DNA of 8,665 bases. It comes from Chitinophagaceae bacterium (GTDB taxonomy: Bacteria > Bacteroidota > Bacteroidia > Chitinophagales > Chitinophagaceae). The stretch is taken from the NCBI GenBank assembly GCA_017853235.1, contig JAFMJX010000069.1, forward strand, positions 1 through 8,665, given 5' to 3'. Positions 1-7,034 of the stretch are shown here, piece after piece. The notes beneath the pieces are model-generated. The model was given only the letters and a program-made list of their open reading frames with translations, was not told the DNA's origin and did no database searches. Positions within the stretch are counted from its first letter, which is position 1; every line of letters begins with the position of its first letter. Both the position numbers and the translations under genes were made by a program.

Positions 1-111
1 ATCACTTACATGTTGATGGGATTTTTGCCCTTTAATATTAGCTACAAAACCAATACCACAAGCATCATGTTCATAAGCAGGATTATACAATCCTAAGTTC
101 TCTGTTTGCAT
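1..111 (-). CDS. gltB: Glutamate synthase large subunit, N-terminal fragment
   Basis: This is the first 37 codons of a gene that runs off the left edge of the window. The product starts MQTENLGLYNPAYEHDACGI and continues with GFVANIKG and SH. That is the classic beginning of the glutamate synthase large subunit, which makes glutamate from glutamine and 2-oxoglutarate in the cytoplasm. Cys18, in the HDACGIGF motif, corresponds to the family's N-terminal nucleophile of the class II glutamine amidotransferase domain, exposed after removal of a short propeptide (here 17 residues). The ATG at 111-109 is chosen because the family motif begins a few codons later and an in-frame stop lies seven codons upstream. 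The ferredoxin-type enzyme shares this N-terminus, so the electron donor cannot be told from the fragment. Identification of the family is firm; only the amidotransferase entry is visible. Confidence 0.88.
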   Translation of the reverse strand, partial: MQTENLGLYNPAYEHDACGIGFVANIKGQKSHQHVSD

Positions 112-393
112 CTTTAACAACCAATTTTATAGGATAATTCAGATAGGTATGCGATTCGTGGAAAATTACGAAATAATTGTAATTTTTATAGTAGGATATT
201 CAATAAACTTACACACCATTAAATAAATATTAAAAAAACAACCAACTCATTGCATAATTTTAAATAACGAACGTTCGCATTATTATTCCTTGATGTAGCA
301 ATGGTAAAAATCATGGAAGTTCGAATGTGTTAAATGAACTACATGTATTGGTGTTAAGAAAAAGCAGAAAGTACAGTAAGAGGTATAAATAAA
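112..393. other. Intergenic region upstream of gltB
   Basis: This 282-bp gap lies between the end of ispE and the start of gltB, both on the minus strand, so it should hold the gltB promoter and the 3' end of the ispE transcript. I see no credible small gene on either strand. There is no exact TAnnTTTG box facing gltB. The nearest is TAAGTTTA on the minus strand (211-204), one base off, and it has no TTTG partner at the right distance. The clearest structure is the palindrome at 268-277. A 5-bp pairing of 318-322 with 336-340 is too weak to call a terminator. Confidence 0.6.
268..277. promoter_or_regulatory. CGAACGTTCG palindrome, possible repressor operator
   Basis: CGAACGTTCG is a perfect 10-bp palindrome in an otherwise very AT-rich gap. 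It is flanked by AATAA (263-267) and TTATT (280-284), which extend the symmetry with a 2-bp offset. GAACGTTC cores of this kind are common in TetR-family operators, which is general knowledge and not proof here. It lies about 155 bp upstream of the gltB start, so it could bind a regulator of gltB. No regulator gene is visible in the window, and the function is unproven. Confidence 0.3.
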
Positions 394-1221
394 TTAAGAC
401 GTAATAATATGTATTTGCATTTTATCTCTAAAACTAAATTTAGGATTTGAATTTGTTTTTTCAAAAATGCCAAAGAAACTACTTCCTGATCCACTCATGC
501 TTGCATAAATGGCACCCTTTTCGTAAAGCTCTAATTTAATATCTTGCATTATAGGGTGTGCTGCTAAAATAGGTGCTTCAAAATCATTGATTAATTCATG
601 TTTCCAGGTCGCAATTGGTTGTTGAATAATTTCAATAATCTTTTTGTTTTTACTACAAGGTTGTATTTGTTGGAAAGCCCATGCCGTTGAAATTGAAATT
701 GGTGGATGTACTAAAACAATTTGATATTGATTTAGAGATAATTTTAAGGGAGATAAAATTTCACCTCTTCCTGTTGCATGACTTGCTTGATGGTATAAGA
801 AAAAAGGGCAATCACTTCCAAGTTGTGCCGTGTATTGTAATAATGAATCTTCATGTAACTGTAACGAAAATAATTGGTTAATCATTTTTACTACAGCAGT
901 GGCATCACTAGATCCTCCCCCTAATCCAGCTCCCATAGGAATGACCTTGTGTAAATGCATTTTAATGGGAGGCAAATTTGGAAAATCTTTTTTTAACAAT
1001 TGATAAGCTTTGACACATAAATTGTCGGCATCATTACCTGGAACTTCTATTCCAGAACTAGTGAAAATAACTTCTTTGGCTGTATTTGGGTGAGGTAAAA
1101 TTTCAATCATATCCTCCAAAGAAACAGGGTAAAATACGGTTTCTAAATTATGAAATCCATCTTTTCTTTTTTCAAGGATAGATAAACCCAAATTGATTTT
1201 GCAATGTGGAAATTGAATCAT
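394..1221 (-). CDS. ispE: 4-diphosphocytidyl-2-C-methyl-D-erythritol kinase
   Basis: This 275-residue protein is a GHMP-family kinase that phosphorylates CDP-methylerythritol with ATP, the fourth step of the MEP (non-mevalonate) route to isopentenyl diphosphate, in the cytoplasm. The N-terminus has the IspE pattern CKINLGL (Lys8 matches the conserved active-site lysine) followed by KRKDGFHNLET near residues 18-28. The glycine-rich ATP loop MGAGLGGGSSDA spans 96-107. LGSDCPFF (134-141) carries Asp137, matching the catalytic aspartate of the family, and SGSGSS (243-248) is the third GHMP motif. Length is close to the usual 280 residues. It is the last gene of the etfB-etfA-DUF151-ispE block, starting 3 nt after the preceding stop, so it is probably cotranscribed and perhaps translationally coupled. 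The usual PAKINL is PHCKINL here, a minor variation. Confidence 0.95.
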   Translation of the reverse strand: MIQFPHCKINLGLSILEKRKDGFHNLETVFYPVSLEDMIEILPHPNTAKEVIFTSSGIEVPGNDADNLCVKAYQLLKKDFPNLPPIKMHLHKVIPMGAGLGGGSSDATAVVKMINQLFSLQLHEDSLLQYTAQLGSDCPFFLYHQASHATGRGEILSPLKLSLNQYQIVLVHPPISISTAWAFQQIQPCSKNKKIIEIIQQPIATWKHELINDFEAPILAAHPIMQDIKLELYEKGAIYASMSGSGSSFFGIFEKTNSNPKFSFRDKMQIHIITS

Positions 1222-1224
1222 TTG

Positions 1225-1818
1225 TTAGGAATTCTTTTGCTCATTGCGTTTATTAATTTCATCGCGAATATCAATTGCTTTGATATAATCTTCTTGATCT
1301 AACACTTCGGCAAGTAATTCATTTAATTCTTGTAAACTAAGCAAAGAAAGGTCGGAGTTGTTTTTGTTTTCAGGAACGGAAGTATTCACAGATACAGCTT
1401 TTTCACTGGCTTCGTTTGCAAGGCCTGCTTGTTCTAAAATTGTATCATAAACATAAATGGGACATCCAAAACGTACTGCTAAAGCTAAGGCATCGCTTGT
1501 GCGACTATCAATTTCGATGGTGTCGTTTGCAGTGTAACAAACTAGTTTCGAATAAAAAATACCTTCTTGTAAATCACATATATATACTTCTTGTAACTGA
1601 ATATCAAAAGCAGTCATGAAATTTTTCATTAAGTCATGTGTAAGGGGTCTGGAAGGATGCATATTTTCCAAAGCAACTGCAATGGCTTGTGCTTCAAAGC
1701 CACCAATGACAATGGGTAATCTTCTAGTACCATTTACTTCTCCTAAAATAACTGCGTAGGAGTTGGATTGTGTGATACTATGGGATAAGGCTACTATTTC
1801 TAATTCAATTTTTCGCAT
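1225..1818 (-). CDS. Bifunctional nuclease family protein (DUF151) with C-terminal UVR motif
   Basis: This 197-residue cytoplasmic protein has two parts. Residues 1-125 form a DUF151/BFN domain, with RRLPIVIGGFEAQAIA (32-47), RPLTHDLM (57-64), GIFYSKL (86-92) and IDSRTSDALALAVRFGCPIY (103-122), all hallmarks of the family. After a polar Ser/Asn-rich linker (about 132-157), residues 160-191 read as a UVR motif (LQELNELLAEVLDQEDYIKA and onward), the helical hairpin known from UvrB/UvrC and Clp-associated proteins that mediates protein contacts. Plant relatives were reported to have DNase and RNase activity; the bacterial role is unsettled, so the nuclease label is by family name only. It starts 32 nt after the etfA stop and ends 3 nt before ispE, so it sits inside an operon. 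The ATG start gives the typical MRKIELEI opening. Confidence 0.9.
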   Translation of the reverse strand: MRKIELEIVALSHSITQSNSYAVILGEVNGTRRLPIVIGGFEAQAIAVALENMHPSRPLTHDLMKNFMTAFDIQLQEVYICDLQEGIFYSKLVCYTANDTIEIDSRTSDALALAVRFGCPIYVYDTILEQAGLANEASEKAVSVNTSVPENKNNSDLSLLSLQELNELLAEVLDQEDYIKAIDIRDEINKRNEQKNS

Positions 1819-1850
1819 AAGATTTACAACCCTAAAGTTAAATAATTAAC

Positions 1851-2813
1851 CTATTCGGACTGCCTGCTTTTTTTGATTGCTGCGGTTAGGGCGGGCACCA
1901 CTTCAAAAGCGTCACCCACGATACCATAATCTGCTGCTTTAAAAAAGGGAGCTTCTGGATCCTTATTAATAACTACAATCGTTTTGCTTCGGTTCACCCC
2001 GGCTAAATGCTGGATGGCACCAGAAATTCCTATTGCAATATATAAGTTAGGTGCAATTTGTAAACCAGTTTGACCTACATGCTCATGGTGTGGACGCCAA
2101 TCTGAATCTGATACAGGTCTGCTGCAAGCGGTTGCTGCGCCTAGTTCTTTGGCAAGGTCTAATAATATACCCCAGTTTTCCGGTCCTTTTAAACCTCGGC
2201 CTCCACTCACAACAATATTGGCTTCAGTTAAAGGAAGTTCCCCTTTCACTTTTTCAACTTCTGTCACTTTGATGGATGGAGCCGGAATATTTGATTGCAT
2301 AGCAACTACTTCCGCCACATTTTCAATAGGATGTAACCCATAACAATTTTGATTGATGGCAATCACTTTAATGGGCGTAGCTATATTTATTTTTGCGAAA
2401 GCTTTACCTGAAAAAACGGTTTTAGTGACTTTGAAACCATTTTCAATTTCAGGTAAACTGCTTGCTCCAGAAACGAATCCTGCTTTTAATTTGATGGCAA
2501 CAGCGGGAGCTAAAGCTTTACCATTAATATTGTGTGCGAATAATACGACACTTGCATTTAATTGAGTTGCTGCATGAGCAATGACAGTGCTATTTACTTT
2601 AACATCTAACATATTTAAAGAATCCACTGCAATATGATGCACTTTGGTGGCGCCTTGTTTCCCTAAATCTTTTATGGAAGCTTGTGTGGTTCCTAAGACC
2701 AATGCTTCTGCTGACACCCCTAATAGCTTTGCAACTGCGGCACCATAACTCATTGCTTCCAAGGAGGAAGTTTTTATTTGTTGATCTTCATGATCTATAT
2801 AAACTAATACCAT
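1851..2813 (-). CDS. etfA: Electron transfer flavoprotein subunit alpha
   Basis: This 320-residue protein (FixB type) is the FAD-carrying subunit of the soluble ETF heterodimer, which takes electrons from acyl-CoA and related dehydrogenases and passes them toward the quinone pool. Residues 1 to about 185 are the variable N-terminal nucleotide-binding-like domain. The C-terminal FAD domain is fully conserved: VVSGGRGLKG (201-210), CSRPVSD (230-236), HEHVGQTG (243-250), GISGAIQHLAG (262-272) and INKDPEAPFFKAADYGIVGD (282-301), the last two matching the ETF-alpha signature. Length and motif order are normal. It follows etfB with an 11-nt gap, the usual beta-then-alpha order, which supports cotranslation of the two partners. 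There is no [4Fe-4S] ferredoxin extension, so this is not the bifurcating FixX-fused form. Confidence 0.95.
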   Translation of the reverse strand: MVLVYIDHEDQQIKTSSLEAMSYGAAVAKLLGVSAEALVLGTTQASIKDLGKQGATKVHHIAVDSLNMLDVKVNSTVIAHAATQLNASVVLFAHNINGKALAPAVAIKLKAGFVSGASSLPEIENGFKVTKTVFSGKAFAKINIATPIKVIAINQNCYGLHPIENVAEVVAMQSNIPAPSIKVTEVEKVKGELPLTEANIVVSGGRGLKGPENWGILLDLAKELGAATACSRPVSDSDWRPHHEHVGQTGLQIAPNLYIAIGISGAIQHLAGVNRSKTIVVINKDPEAPFFKAADYGIVGDAFEVVPALTAAIKKSRQSE

Positions 2814-2824
2814 ATCAATATTTT

Positions 2825-3568
2825 TTAAATAACTTTTGCTTCTTCTTTTAACAAACGAACTAATTCATCCATTTGATCGGTTGCCACTAATTTGACTCCT
2901 TGTTTAGCTGGAGGTAATTCAAAATCTAAAACCTGCGTAGATTCATTGCATGCTATAGGTTCTTGGACATGCAATGGCTTGGTACGAGCAGCCATAATGC
3001 CTCGCATATTTGGGATTCGTTGTTCCGCCATTCCCTTTTGGCAACTTACCACGACCGGAAGAATTACTTCATTGGTTTCCTCTCCACCTTCAATTTCTCT
3101 TTTGATAGTGGCTGTATTTCCTTCAATAGTAAAATGATTTGCTAAGGAAACAAACGGTAAATCTAATAGAGCGGCTATCATGGATCCAATGCTTGCGCTA
3201 TTATAGTCAATCGTTTCTTTACCTGTAAAAATCAAATCATAAGCTCCTTTTTTAGCAACTTCAGCTATTTGACTGGCCACCACAAAAGAGTCATTACTCT
3301 GTACATTAATTCTTATGGCTTCATCGCCCCCTAATGCCAATGCTTTTCGTATTATAGGTTCCACTTCAGCATTACCTACAGTCACCAAATGTATGGTTGT
3401 CGCAGGATCTTTTTCTTTAAGCTCAATTGCACGCACTAAAGAATACCATTCATCATAGGGATTGATGATCCATTGAATTCCATTTTCATCCAACTTTGTA
3501 TTACCTTCGGTGAAAGCAATTTTAGCAGTGGTGTCAGGGGTTTTACTGATACAAACTAAAATTTTCAT
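2825..3568 (-). CDS. etfB: Electron transfer flavoprotein subunit beta
   Basis: This is the 247-residue FixA-type partner of EtfA. In characterised ETFs the beta subunit holds AMP and closes over the FAD at the dimer interface. Recognisable parts are the start MKILVCISKTPDTTAKI, INPYDEWYSLVRAIELKE (35-52), FTGKETIDYNSASIG (114-128), and the ETF-beta signature around 172-199 (VSCQKGMAEQRIPNMRG then IMAARTKPL). The ATG at 3568 is chosen over an in-frame TTG at 3574 because MKIL is the family's normal N-terminus. It heads the minus-strand block etfB-etfA-DUF151-ispE, with a TATATTTG promoter box about 38-45 nt upstream. It is closest in pattern to the Bacteroidota ETF used with acyl-CoA dehydrogenases. 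I see no damage or missing motif. Confidence 0.95.
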   Translation of the reverse strand: MKILVCISKTPDTTAKIAFTEGNTKLDENGIQWIINPYDEWYSLVRAIELKEKDPATTIHLVTVGNAEVEPIIRKALALGGDEAIRINVQSNDSFVVASQIAEVAKKGAYDLIFTGKETIDYNSASIGSMIAALLDLPFVSLANHFTIEGNTATIKREIEGGEETNEVILPVVVSCQKGMAEQRIPNMRGIMAARTKPLHVQEPIACNESTQVLDFELPPAKQGVKLVATDQMDELVRLLKEEAKVI

Positions 3569-3578
3569 AGTCAAAATT

Positions 3579-3586
3579 TAATTTTG
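3579..3586 (+). promoter_or_regulatory. Putative -7 box for the TPR gene (TAATTTTG)
   Basis: TAATTTTG matches the Bacteroidota -7 consensus TAnnTTTG exactly. It would place transcription start near 3592 and give about a 30-nt leader before the ATG at 3624. No TTTG appears at the expected upstream distance, so only half of the promoter is recognisable. It lies head to head with the etfB promoter, within the same 55-bp gap. Confidence 0.5.
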
Positions 3587-3605
3587 GTTGTTTATGCAAC
3601 TAATG

Positions 3606-3639
3606 CAAATATAATACTAGTAAATGGAACGTATTCAAA
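3606..3639 (-). promoter_or_regulatory. Putative promoter of the etfB-etfA-DUF151-ispE operon
   Basis: Read on the minus strand, TTTG (3639-3636) and TATATTTG (3613-3606) are separated by 22 nt. Both match the Bacteroidota promoter consensus (TTTG around -33, TAnnTTTG around -7), with a spacer slightly longer than the common 19-21. The predicted start of transcription near 3600 leaves about a 30-nt leader before the etfB ATG at 3568. The -33 box lies within the first codons of the divergent TPR gene, so the two transcription units share DNA. Confidence 0.6.
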
Positions 3640-3935
3640 GAATTATTGAATTTTTACAACAACAGCCCAAGGATAATTTTTTAAGGCATGCTTTAGCGTT
3701 GGAATACCTAAAATTAGGGGAGGATTTAAAAGCGAAAGAATTATTTATGGCAGTATTAAGCGATTCCCCAGAGTATATTGGTTCTTATTATCACTTAGCA
3801 AAGTGTTTAGAAAAACTAGCAGATAAGGAAGGCGCTATTAACTGGTATGAAAAAGGGATGGAAGCAGCAAAATTAGCTAAAGATGATCATGCATTCAGAG
3901 AATTGCAAGCTGCCTACGAGGATTTAGTCTATTAG
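3624..3935 (+). CDS. Small tetratricopeptide-repeat protein
   Basis: This 103-residue, all-helical protein has two TPR units. The first is about residues 18-51 (NFLRHALALEYLKLGEDLKA onward, with A/L/Y/G spacing typical of helix A and helix B, ending DSPEY). The second is about 52-85 (IGSYYHLAKCLEKLADKEGA then INWYEKGMEAAKLAK). A short helix precedes them and a capping helix follows. There is no signal peptide or membrane segment, so it is expected in the cytoplasm. TPR domains bind other proteins; the partner is unknown. It is divergent from etfB, and its last 12 bp overlap the 3' end of the opposing gene at 3924-4490. The ATG start fits a plausible upstream TAATTTTG box. It is a single-gene unit with no annotated function that I can assign. 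Confidence 0.8.
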   Translation: MERIQRIIEFLQQQPKDNFLRHALALEYLKLGEDLKAKELFMAVLSDSPEYIGSYYHLAKCLEKLADKEGAINWYEKGMEAAKLAKDDHAFRELQAAYEDLVY

Positions 3936-4490
3936 TCTTTGTGTAATTTTTTGATCAATCAGTTGGAAAAAATCTTCAGGTTTATAAGTTCTCCATGGAG
4001 CAATTTCCATCAGTTCTATATATCTGTTTAATTTTTTTTGCAAAAAATCATATTGAGCAGCAGGATGTAAGTTAACCATGACAGCCCATCCATTTTCGTC
4101 GGCTAATTCTTCATATAATTCTTCATAATAATCTCTGTCACCATTGTGAAAATTATAAATGTGTTCTCCAATAAATATGAATTTAAAAATGCCTTCATGC
4201 ATGAGCAGGTCTAGGACTTCTCTTTTGAGTTCCATAATGTCATTTTCGATCGCGTCATTCCATTCTCCAATCATTTCAATAATTGCATATTGCTGTTCAT
4301 AGTCTACCATTAAAATTTTAATGAATAAATTCTTACTTCCAAATTCGTCCCATTGAGGATGTATGTAATAATTATATACCGTTTGAGAAAACTCAAATTC
4401 ACTATAGGTTCTGCCAAAAAAAAGGGAGCGCGGATCTTCGGCGGCGATGTATAAATGACGCCATTGAAAATAAGGTTCTACATCATGCAT
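3924..4490 (-). CDS. Conserved hypothetical protein, 188 residues
   Basis: I do not recognise a named family. The protein is soluble-looking, with no signal peptide or convincing membrane span, and is rich in acidic and aromatic residues. Landmarks are FFGRTYSEFEF (24-34), YYIHPQWDEFGSKNLFIKIL (41-60), GEWNDAIENDIMELKREVLD (75-94, likely a helix), a hydrophobic strand IFKFIFIGEHIYNF (101-114), an acidic HNGDRDYYEELYEELADENG (115-134), and WRTYKPEDFFQLID (166-179). The ordered alternation of strands and helices suggests a compact alpha/beta fold. It starts 10 nt after the stop of the BadF/NAGK-like gene and is presumably cotranscribed with it. Its end overlaps the convergent TPR gene by 12 bp. 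Codon use looks like its neighbours, so I see no sign of recent transfer. It is real as a gene; its function is unknown. Confidence 0.75.
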   Translation of the reverse strand: MHDVEPYFQWRHLYIAAEDPRSLFFGRTYSEFEFSQTVYNYYIHPQWDEFGSKNLFIKILMVDYEQQYAIIEMIGEWNDAIENDIMELKREVLDLLMHEGIFKFIFIGEHIYNFHNGDRDYYEELYEELADENGWAVMVNLHPAAQYDFLQKKLNRYIELMEIAPWRTYKPEDFFQLIDQKITQRLID

Positions 4491-4500
4491 GAACGACTAG

Positions 4501-5349
4501 CTATTTGGTGTTTTGATGATAAACAATAAGTCCTTGCATTGGTGATTTAATGATGCTGCCTAGTTCCATTTCGTATACAAGAGCCAATTGTTTTATGACA
4601 TCTTTAAAAGCAAATGCAACACTTCCTACAAAATGAATAGGGTATAGCCAGGATTCATTCAATTTATTTAAGTGCGTATAGAAAAAGTCATTGAGTCCAT
4701 CTTCTATAATATTTTCAATCATATAATGCCCACGATGCTCACTTAAAAATGTAGCAAATGAAGCTAAATATCGGTTAGGTAGTGGTTCTCGGTATATTTT
4801 ATTTAGAATCTCAGATTTATCTAACTGGTATTTTTTTTGAAAACTCAACATCAGCTCTTCATCAAAAGTGTGGTATAAAAAATATTGTAATACCTTTTTC
4901 CCTAAATAAGCACCACTTCCTTCATCGCCTAATACATAACCCAAACCTGGACTATTTTTGGTAATTTTTTTACCATTATAAAAACCAGTATTAGAACCTG
5001 TTCCCATGATACAAGCAATTCCTTTTTGTTGTTGACAAGTGGCACGCGCAGCAGCTACTAAATCGGTTTGAATATCTAGTTTTGCCTTAGGAAAAACGGT
5101 TTTAAGTGCTTTTTTTAAGGAAGTTACATTGCTAGGGTTACTTAATCCTGTACCATAAAAGTAAACTGCCTGAATTTGATTGGGGTTGATTTTTTTTGCA
5201 AATGCTTTTTGAAGTATTTCAATCATGCTTTCGGTAGACAAAAAATAAGGGCTCATGCCAATGGTTCGCACCAACTGATGTTTTTTATTTTGAACTAAAG
5301 TCCATTGGCAATTTGTAGCTCCACTATCTGCAATTAAGTAAGTACTCAT
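4501..5349 (-). CDS. BadF/BadG/BcrA/BcrD-type ATPase, N-acetylglucosamine kinase-like
   Basis: This 282-residue cytoplasmic protein has the actin/hexokinase-type ATPase fold seen in N-acetylglucosamine kinase. Motifs in order are phosphate-1 IADSGATNCQWTLV (6-19), the conserved aspartate segment TDLVAAARA (95-103, Asp96 being the probable catalytic base by family alignment), phosphate-2 MGTGSNTG (115-122), GYVLGDEGSGAYLGK (137-151) typical of NAGK, and adenosine-side HFVGSVAFAF (229-238). The likely reaction is ATP-dependent phosphorylation of an amino sugar such as GlcNAc released in cell-wall recycling; the substrate cannot be fixed from sequence. There is no Fe-S cysteine pair of the benzoyl-CoA reductase activase kind, which argues against that role. 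It is the first gene of a two-gene unit with the 188-residue unknown protein. The upstream 98-bp gap shows no clear promoter box on this strand. Confidence 0.87.
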   Translation of the reverse strand: MSTYLIADSGATNCQWTLVQNKKHQLVRTIGMSPYFLSTESMIEILQKAFAKKINPNQIQAVYFYGTGLSNPSNVTSLKKALKTVFPKAKLDIQTDLVAAARATCQQQKGIACIMGTGSNTGFYNGKKITKNSPGLGYVLGDEGSGAYLGKKVLQYFLYHTFDEELMLSFQKKYQLDKSEILNKIYREPLPNRYLASFATFLSEHRGHYMIENIIEDGLNDFFYTHLNKLNESWLYPIHFVGSVAFAFKDVIKQLALVYEMELGSIIKSPMQGLIVYHQNTK

Positions 5350-5431
5350 ATTTATATTAAGTATAAAGTGAAATTAACTAATTTAATGGATACCTTATCA
5401 TCTAATACCTCTTTTTAAGCTTTAATTCATA

Positions 5432-5439
5432 TAAATTTG
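5432..5439 (+). promoter_or_regulatory. Putative -7 box for the S41 peptidase gene (TAAATTTG)
   Basis: TAAATTTG is an exact match to TAnnTTTG. Transcription would begin around 5445, only about a dozen bases before the ATG at 5457. This makes the ATG a better start than the TTG at 5448, which would sit nearly on the transcription start. A T-rich tract (5411-5416) lies upstream, but no exact TTTG is found at -33. Confidence 0.5.
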
Positions 5440-5456
5440 CACTAATATTGAAGCGC

Positions 5457-7028
5457 ATGCAAGAAAAAAATAGAACACACTGGAGTACCCCCTTTTCATA
5501 TGCCATTATTTTGATAATAGGTATTGCAATTGGATTATTTGTAAAAGGAGGATTTTCATGGAAGACAACTTCATGGAGATCTCAAAATCCAATGGAGGAA
5601 ATAATGCAAATTGTTCAGTCAAAGTATGTGGACTCTTTAGTAAATGATAGTGCGTCAATTAAATTGGCAAATTTTTATTTATCTCAATTAGATCCTCATT
5701 CGGTGTATATCCCACCTAGTGAATTAAGTGAAGTGAATGATCAATTGGCAGCAAATCTTACTGGAATTGGGATTGAGTTTCAGCAATTTCAAGATAGTTT
5801 TTATGTGACTTATGTTATTCCTGAAGGCCCTGCTTTTAAAGGAGGCATACAAGTTGGAGATGTTTTATGGAAAGTGGATGATTCACTCACCTTATCTGGT
5901 AATAAATTAACTGCTGACGAGGTTCGAAAAAAAGTCAAAGGCTTGGCTCATTCATCTTTAAAATTAACTGTGCTCAGAAATGGGAAAATTCAAAATATGC
6001 TTCTCACCAGGGCCAATGTTCCAATATCTCCCATTGACGCTTTTTATATGTTGAATGACTCCACGGGATATATTCGATTAAATAAATTTACGGATCGTAC
6101 TTATGAAGCCTTCATGCAATCCTTGGATGCCTTGTTGCAAAAAGGAATGAAATCTTTAGTATTTGATTTAAGAAATAATGGAGGAGGCTTGTTATCCGAA
6201 GCAGTCGCTATTGCAGATGATTTATTAAGTGGTAATAAATTAATAGTATACACCCAAGGGGCACATTCTCCAAGAGTAGATTATTATAGTAAAAGGGAGG
6301 GTTTGTTTGAAAAAGGAACTTTAACCATTTTAATGAATGAATCATCGGCTTCGGCAAGTGAAGTTTTAGCTGGTGCTATGCAGGACTGGGATAGGGCCAC
6401 TATTGTTGGAACCAGGTCTTTTGGAAAAGGGCTTGTACAACAACAATTTAATTTATCAAATGGAGGAGCTTTAAGACTAACCACAGCCAAATATTATTCT
6501 CCTTTAGGTCGCAATATTCAAAGAACTTATGAAAAAGGGAAGATTGCTTATGAAGATGATTTTATGGCTAGAGTTCATGATGATGCCCTTGGAAAACCAG
6601 ACTCCAATTTTAGAGGAGAAGCGTTTAAGACCCCCAAAGGAAAAGTAGTCTATGGTGGTGGGGGGATTTATCCAGATAAATGGGTGGCTGAAACCCCCAT
6701 CAAATGGGACTCTTCTTATTCATTTATTGCAGATCATAATTATTTAAATGAATTTGTGTTCCAATTTTATAAAAACCATATGAGCGAGATTCAAAAAATG
6801 AAATCTCCTAAGGAATTGATTGTGGCTTATTCAAAAGAAACTATTTTGCAAAACTTCTTAACTTTCATTGAATCAAAATCACATATTAAAAAAGGCTTTA
6901 CACAAGAACAAAAGCAGCAGCTTTTTTCTCAAATTTTAGCTTCAATTTCTAGGATGAAGTGGTATAAAAATGGGTTTTATGAAGTGTATAATCAATTAGA
7001 CCCGGTTTTTGCGAAAATGATTTATTAG
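5457..7028 (+). CDS. S41 family C-terminal processing peptidase with PDZ domain
   Basis: This 523-residue serine protease is anchored by an N-terminal membrane helix (about residues 11-29, FSYAIILIIGIAIGLFV) and should act in the periplasm, trimming or degrading proteins from their C-termini. A helical segment (about 40-90) is followed by a PDZ domain (roughly 90-175, with GIGIEF and PEGPAFKGGIQVGD) and the S41 core (about 185-385). The catalytic set is intact: Ser299 in SSASASE, Lys324 in SFGKG 25 residues later, and Gln328 in VQQQF, the Ser-Lys-Gln arrangement of CtpA/Prc. VFDLRNNGGG (225-234) and YYSPLGRNIQ (346-355) are further core motifs. A C-terminal extension of about 120 residues after GGGGIYPD is typical of Bacteroidota members. 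The ATG at 5457 is preferred over a TTG three codons upstream. It is likely a single-gene transcript. Confidence 0.93.
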   Translation: MQEKNRTHWSTPFSYAIILIIGIAIGLFVKGGFSWKTTSWRSQNPMEEIMQIVQSKYVDSLVNDSASIKLANFYLSQLDPHSVYIPPSELSEVNDQLAANLTGIGIEFQQFQDSFYVTYVIPEGPAFKGGIQVGDVLWKVDDSLTLSGNKLTADEVRKKVKGLAHSSLKLTVLRNGKIQNMLLTRANVPISPIDAFYMLNDSTGYIRLNKFTDRTYEAFMQSLDALLQKGMKSLVFDLRNNGGGLLSEAVAIADDLLSGNKLIVYTQGAHSPRVDYYSKREGLFEKGTLTILMNESSASASEVLAGAMQDWDRATIVGTRSFGKGLVQQQFNLSNGGALRLTTAKYYSPLGRNIQRTYEKGKIAYEDDFMARVHDDALGKPDSNFRGEAFKTPKGKVVYGGGGIYPDKWVAETPIKWDSSYSFIADHNYLNEFVFQFYKNHMSEIQKMKSPKELIVAYSKETILQNFLTFIESKSHIKKGFTQEQKQQLFSQILASISRMKWYKNGFYEVYNQLDPVFAKMIY

Positions 7029-7034
7029 GTAGAT

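Noticed and set aside
2353..2565. Plus-strand open frame of 70 residues inside etfA
   Set aside because: It is antisense to etfA, whose alpha-subunit sequence is well conserved, and has no promoter box or family motif.
3569..3574. TTG start for etfB giving two extra residues (MT before MKILV)
   Set aside because: The ATG at 3568 gives the family-typical MKIL N-terminus, and TTG starts are rarer.
5448..5456. TTG start for the S41 peptidase giving three extra residues
   Set aside because: The TAAATTTG box predicts transcription start near 5445, so the ATG at 5457 is the more sensible start.
6284..6490. 68-residue minus-strand open frame
   Set aside because: It is antisense to the catalytic core of the S41 peptidase and is a shadow of that conserved coding sequence.
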